NCBI GenBank assembly: GCA_938049385.1 | Contig: CALIBQ010000044.1 | Location: 1-64,000, forward strand | Direction: 5' to 3' | Length of the DNA: 64,000 nucleotides | Source: an uncultured Anaerolineae bacterium | GTDB lineage: Bacteria; Chloroflexota; Anaerolineae; JACIWP01 | Shown here: positions 60,550 to 64,000 of the stretch, piece after piece | Layout: the number at the start of each line of letters is the position of its first letter | Position numbering within the stretch: position 1 is the first letter of the stretch | The notes under the pieces: generated by a model | Databases searched by the model: none | What the model was told of the DNA's origin: nothing | The model's input: only the letters and a program-made list of their open reading frames with translations | Made by a program: the position numbers and the translations under genes

Positions 60550-61457
60550 CAGCTCACCTCCGCTGGGGTACCCCGGCGCAGCTGGCGGGTCAGCCAGAAG
60601 CGGCCTACGTTCAGGGCGCCGGCCAGATAGATGCCGGCGATGATCAAGGCAGAGAGCCAGAACGGCGTGTCTTGGGCATAATGCTTGCGGAAGAAGAGGT
60701 ACATGGCGCGGTAAAATTCGACCTGGGCCTTCAGGCTGTGCCGGCTGGAGGCACGTTTATAGTGAAGGACGCTGACGTCAGCGTTGTAATAGATTTTCCA
60801 GCCGGCCTGCTTCATGCGGAAGGCCCAATCCAGGTCCTCGCCGTACATGAAGAAGTCTTCGTCCAGCAGGCCCACCTGCTGGAGCGCCTCGCGCCGCACC
60901 ATCATAAAGGCCCCGACCACGGAATCCACTTCGGTGGTAAGGTTGGGGTCCAGGCAGGTGAGGTTGTAGCGGCCGAAGCGCGGACTGCGCGGGAACAGCC
61001 GCGAGAGGCCGGTCAGGCGGTAGAAGGAGATGGCCGGCGTGGGGAAACTGCGCCGGCAGGCCAGGTCCAAGCTTCCATCAGCGAGCAGAAGGCGGGGGCC
61101 GGCAGCGCCGGCGTCCGGGTGCGCGTCCATAAAGGCCAGCATCTCCGCCAGCGCTGAGGGCGGCAGAACCGTGTCCGGGTTCAGCAGAAGGTAATAGCGT
61201 GCCTCGGCCTGGCGCAGGCCCAGATTGTTAGCGTAGGCGTAGCCGCCGTTGTACGGGCTTTCGATAAGGGTGACCTGCGGGAACTCGCGACGCACCATCT
61301 CGGCACTGCCGTCCGTGGAGCAGTTGTCCACCACGCATACGTCGAACGAGAACTGCCCCCGGCTCTCGTAAATGGAGGCCAGACAGTAGCGCAGTAGGTC
61401 GCGCGTGTTGTAATTCACGATAACGATATACAGGTCCAGCAGTCGCTCTTGTTCCAT
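60549..61457 (-). CDS. Glycosyltransferase family 2, probably translated from a leaderless mRNA
   Basis: 302 residues from the ATG at 61457 ([17 protein letters not shown]). Longer starts are ruled out by the promoter: the ATG at 61466 lies in the -10 element. Seen: [43 protein letters not shown] and [19 protein letters not shown], the GT2 rhamnosyltransferase-like set, and a C-terminal hydrophobic stretch ([17 protein letters not shown]) that may tether it to the membrane. It is coupled to the sugar transferase gene downstream. Confidence 0.9.
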   Translation of the reverse strand: MEQERLLDLYIVIVNYNTRDLLRYCLASIYESRGQFSFDVCVVDNCSTDGSAEMVRREFPQVTLIESPYNGGYAYANNLGLRQAEARYYLLLNPDTVLPPSALAEMLAFMDAHPDAGAAGPRLLLADGSLDLACRRSFPTPAISFYRLTGLSRLFPRSPRFGRYNLTCLDPNLTTEVDSVVGAFMMVRREALQQVGLLDEDFFMYGEDLDWAFRMKQAGWKIYYNADVSVLHYKRASSRHSLKAQVEFYRAMYLFFRKHYAQDTPFWLSALIIAGIYLAGALNVGRFWLTRQLRRGTPAEVS

Positions 61458-61464
61458 ATGAGAC

Positions 61465-61493
61465 ATTGTACATACCGGGGCGCTCCGGGTCAA
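61465..61493 (-). promoter_or_regulatory. Promoter of the GT2/sugar transferase pair, leaderless
   Basis: On the minus strand: TTGACC (61493-61488), a 17-base spacer, TACAAT (61470-61465). Counting on from the -10 puts +1 at 61458-61457, the A of the ATG at 61457. No ribosome site precedes that ATG. Confidence 0.75.
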
Positions 61494-61615
61494 TTTTCCC
61501 TTTACGGCTTGCAGGGCAGATGCGCGCTTATACCTTGCTTGCCCTATGGGCGGCGGCCCCTGAAGCATACCAGATTATCCTGGCTTTGCAAAGCCTCGCT
61601 GGCGCAAGTACTCGA

Positions 61616-61753
61616 GAGGGTGTGGAAAAGGTCAAGATTGTCTTTCGATTTGCGGGTGTTGCTCATCGCTTGGCAGTTGAAACTGCGGCTGTGCCTGCGA
61701 AGCCTGCCTGCGCACGCTTCGCATTTGTTGCCATGGCTTCAGCCGCCAGGCCG
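61616..61753. repeat. Dispersed repeat, family R, copy 2
   Basis: It matches 8126-8275 nearly base for base over the first 50 bases (GAGGGTGTGGAAA onward) and over the palindrome ends (TGGCAGTTGAAACTGCG, TGGCTTCAGCCGCCA). The central palindrome is shortened. It ends at 61753, and the next base begins the -35 of the promoter at 61754. Nothing else is seen in 61494-61615. Confidence 0.8.
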
Positions 61754-61782
61754 TTGACGGCCGGCCCGCGCTGTGATAGAAT
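61754..61782 (+). promoter_or_regulatory. Promoter of the OmpR/kinase pair
   Basis: TTGACG at 61754-61759, a 17-base spacer, TAGAAT at 61777-61782. Transcription would start near 61789, 21 bases before the first possible start codon. It touches the end of repeat copy 2. Confidence 0.75.
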
Positions 61783-61809
61783 AGCCGCGCGCAAGAACAT
61801 GGAGAACAG

Positions 61810-62511
61810 GTGTGGATGATGAAGGCGGAAAGCAGTGGCCGGCGCATCCTGCTGATAGAGGACGAGCGCAAGATCGCGGATTTCATCCGCCGCGGGCTGA
61901 CCCTGGAAGGGTATCAGGTGCAGGTCGCCTATGACGGTGAGAGCGGCCTGGACGCGGCGGTGGAGCAGAAACCAGACCTCATTATCCTCGATATCATGCT
62001 GCCGGCGATAGACGGGATCGAAGTATGTAAGGCTCTGCGAGACGCCGGCCTTGATATGCCGATCCTGATGCTGACCGCGCGCGATGCGGTGCGTGACCGA
62101 GTGGCCGGCCTTGACGCCGGCGCTGATGATTACCTCGTCAAGCCCTTCGCCTTTGATGAACTGCTAGCGCGCATCCGGGCGCTCCTGCGCCGACGGGCGG
62201 CGGCGGAAGAGGAAATCCTGCAGTTTGCTGACCTGACCCTGCATCCTGCTACGCGCGAGGTGACGCGCGGCGGCCGGCGCATTGAACTCACTGCCCGAGA
62301 ATTCGACGTCCTGGAGACCTTCATGCGCCACCCCCGCCAGGTGCTGACCCGTGAGCAGTTGTACGAGCGCATCTGGGGCTACGATTTCAGCGGCGAATCC
62401 AACATCATCGAGGTATACATCCGCTACCTGCGAGCCAAGCTGGAGGCCAACGGGGAACCTCGTCTGATCCATACCGTGCGCGGGGTTGGTTACGTCCTGA
62501 GGGAGGCGTGA
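61810..62511 (+). CDS. OmpR/PhoB family response regulator
   Basis: 233 residues from the GTG at 61810 (GGAG 5 bases upstream); ATGs at 61816 and 61819 are possible starts. Receiver with [13 protein letters not shown], phospho-Asp in [13 protein letters not shown], Thr in LMLTARDAV and Lys in YLVKPFAF; then a trans_reg_C winged helix (about 135-230: [44 protein letters not shown]). It activates or represses target promoters when phosphorylated by the kinase encoded 23 bases downstream. Confidence 0.95.
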   Translation: MWMMKAESSGRRILLIEDERKIADFIRRGLTLEGYQVQVAYDGESGLDAAVEQKPDLIILDIMLPAIDGIEVCKALRDAGLDMPILMLTARDAVRDRVAGLDAGADDYLVKPFAFDELLARIRALLRRRAAAEEEILQFADLTLHPATREVTRGGRRIELTAREFDVLETFMRHPRQVLTREQLYERIWGYDFSGESNIIEVYIRYLRAKLEANGEPRLIHTVRGVGYVLREA

Positions 62512-62534
62512 ATGCGCCGGCCGGGAGGAAAGGG

Positions 62535-63980
62535 ATGTCCATCCGCACCCGCCTGACCCTTTGGTACACCGGTATCCTGGCGGCCATTCTTCTCCTGTTC
62601 AGCCTGGCGCTCTATTCCCTCCTCAGCCAGGTGCTGTACGAGCAGGTGGATGATACGATCCGCTCGCGCGCCGGCGAGATCAGCAGTTATATCCAAACGC
62701 AGACGGACCCCTTGCGTCTACTCATCACCCGGCAGGTGCAGATCCCGCCGGTGGATGTGTTCTCCACCTCCAACACCTTTGTGCAGATTCTGGACCGGCA
62801 GGGGAATATCGTGGCGCGGTCGGCCAACCTGGGGGATAACTTCCTGCCCATCCGGCGCGAGAGCTTTGACCAGAACCTGGCCGGCAGTGCCGTGCTGTAT
62901 ACGCTCACCACCGCGCAGGCCCGGCTCCGGATATACAGCGCGCCGCTGATCATCTTGGACCCGCTGGAAGGGGAGACCATCATCGGCGTGGTGCAGGTCG
63001 GTATGTCCCTGCACGATGTGGATGCGACCCTGCTGACGGCGCGCTATGCGATCGGTTTGGGGGTGGCTTTCACGCTCCTGCTGGCCGCCGGCGTGGGCGC
63101 TTTCATGTCGCACGCGGCACTGCGTCCCATTGACCAGATCACGCAGACCGCCCTGCAGATTTCCCGTGCTGAGGACTTGTCCCGGCGTCTGCCGGCCGTG
63201 CGCACGCAGGATGAGCTGGCCCACTTGACCGACACCTTCAACGAGATGCTCGGCCGGCTGGAGGAGCTGTTCCAACAGCAACAGCGGTTGGTGGCGGATG
63301 TGTCGCATGAACTGCGCACCCCGCTCACGACCCTGCGGGGGAATCTGGACCTGCTCCGCCGTGGGATGGAACGGCTTTCCCCCGAGGACATTCAGGATAT
63401 CCTGCAGACGATGGAAGGGGAAATCACCCGCATGTCTCGGCTGGTGGCAGATTTGCTCCTGCTCTCGCAGGCGGATGCCGGCGTGCAAATAAAGCAAGAA
63501 ATTGTAGAGCTGGACGCTGTTCTGCTGGATGTCTACCGCCAGGCACTGCTGATGGCTGACGGCGTGCGGGTGGAGCTGGGGCATGAGGACCGGGCGCTGG
63601 TGCTGGGTGACCGCGATCGCCTGCATCAGTTACTGCTGAACCTGGTGGATAATGCCATCAAATATACGCCGGCCGGCGGCACAGTGCGCCTCTCGCTGTA
63701 CCGCCGCGAGGATTGGGTGCAGGTGAGTGTGGCCGACACAGGGGTGGGCATCGCCAAAGAGGACCTGCCGCATATCTTCGAGCGCTTCTACCGTTCCGAC
63801 CGCGCACGATCCCGTCAGACTGGCGGCACGGGGCTGGGCTTATCCATTGCCAAGTGGATCGCTGAAGCGCACGGCGGCCATCTGACGGTGGAAAGTGAGC
63901 TGGGGGTGGGGAGCACCTTCACTCTTTGGCTGAAGCCGTATCAACCGCGCGCCGGCGCGGCGGAGAACCGCGCCGCATGA
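62535..63980 (+). CDS. Membrane sensor histidine kinase
   Basis: 481 residues from the ATG at 62535, with GGAGG 6 bases upstream. Two membrane helices (about 8-31 and 170-195) flank an outer sensor domain of about 140 residues with no recognised fold. HAMP (about 196-248), HisKA (VADVSHELRTPLTTLRGN, phospho-His near 260) and HATPase (LLNLVDNAIKYTP, DTGVGIAKED, GGTGLGLSI) follow. It is the partner of the OmpR regulator upstream, by gene order and spacing. Its signal is unknown. Its stop overlaps the next start (ATGA). Confidence 0.95.
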   Translation: MSIRTRLTLWYTGILAAILLLFSLALYSLLSQVLYEQVDDTIRSRAGEISSYIQTQTDPLRLLITRQVQIPPVDVFSTSNTFVQILDRQGNIVARSANLGDNFLPIRRESFDQNLAGSAVLYTLTTAQARLRIYSAPLIILDPLEGETIIGVVQVGMSLHDVDATLLTARYAIGLGVAFTLLLAAGVGAFMSHAALRPIDQITQTALQISRAEDLSRRLPAVRTQDELAHLTDTFNEMLGRLEELFQQQQRLVADVSHELRTPLTTLRGNLDLLRRGMERLSPEDIQDILQTMEGEITRMSRLVADLLLLSQADAGVQIKQEIVELDAVLLDVYRQALLMADGVRVELGHEDRALVLGDRDRLHQLLLNLVDNAIKYTPAGGTVRLSLYRREDWVQVSVADTGVGIAKEDLPHIFERFYRSDRARSRQTGGTGLGLSIAKWIAEAHGGHLTVESELGVGSTFTLWLKPYQPRAGAAENRAA

Positions 63981-64000
63981 CACGTCTGCGTCCGCGCCTG
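63977..64000 (+). CDS. Start of a following gene, cut by window edge
   Basis: The ATG at 63977 overlaps the kinase stop (ATGA) and reads MTRLRPRL to the window edge. The overlap and reading frame suggest a third gene in the OmpR/kinase operon. A basic start fits a signal peptide, but eight residues are too few to assign a family. Confidence 0.4.

Noticed and set aside
1-64000. tRNA, rRNA or CRISPR arrays
   Set aside because: No T-loop-like GGTTCGAATCC patterns, rRNA-like sequence or regularly spaced identical repeats were noticed in the gaps. The 47791-47804 match to the 16S 3' end is only the anti-SD stretch.

Overview
The window looks like a chromosomal segment of a GC-rich member of the Chloroflexota, most likely Anaerolineae-like. 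This rests on gene content and style: a DUF3417-type glucan phosphorylase, roadblock proteins, DUF2142-like and TgpA-like membrane proteins, a geranylgeranyl-reductase-family flavoprotein, many Ala-Gly steps spelled GCCGGC, and dispersed palindromic repeats. The phylum is an inference and has not been tested by any search. I see no rRNA, tRNA or CRISPR array. About 50 genes are supported, including two cut by the window edges.

Layout. 1-375: the start of an IS630-type transposase, a palindromic repeat, and a strong promoter for a roadblock protein. 939-2594: pyrG. 2927-15358 (minus): a long gene run from a consensus promoter, encoding a REC-roadblock protein, polA, argS, a geranylgeranyl-reductase-like enzyme and a THEP1-type NTPase; then, from its own promoter, an adenylate cyclase with murE and a propeller lipoprotein. 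15602-19511 (plus): a zinc-ribbon membrane protein, fabF and fabH. 19618-25975 (minus): coaD, a coiled-coil protein, glgP, two membrane proteins and a GNAT. 26161-29004 (plus): a prolyl-tRNA-synthetase-like protein whose aminoacylation motifs are lost, then a TolB-like propeller. 29086-43739 (minus): a secreted repeat protein and a Wzx/Wzy-style polysaccharide locus (Wzz-like, DUF2142-like, two alkaline-phosphatase-superfamily enzymes, flippase, ligase/polymerase, GT4, GT2, polyprenyl-phosphate sugar transferase). 43919-49569 (minus): a possible catabolic locus (GntR regulator, metallophosphoesterase, APC permease, nucleotidyltransferase, iron alcohol dehydrogenase). 49987-53825 (plus): double zinc ribbon, site-2 protease and transglutaminase. 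53795-61457 (minus): an unusual two-component pair, M16 peptidase, TPR lipoprotein, MBL-fold hydrolase and a second sugar-transferase/GT2 pair. 61810-64000 (plus): an OmpR/HK pair and the start of a following gene.

Fifteen promoters with recognisable -35 and -10 hexamers were found, every one with exactly 17 bases between the hexamers. Two of them place transcription start on the A of an ATG, so those two genes are probably leaderless. Intergenic space is occupied by at least three families of palindromic repeats. One repeat array supplies the stop codons of both flanking convergent genes.

The most interesting single item is the ProRS-like gene at 26161-27795. It keeps the alanine-editing insertion domain (conserved Lys and His) and the anticodon-binding domain but has lost class II motif 2 and the glycines of motif 3. 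It could be a full-length trans-editing factor that recognises tRNA-Pro.
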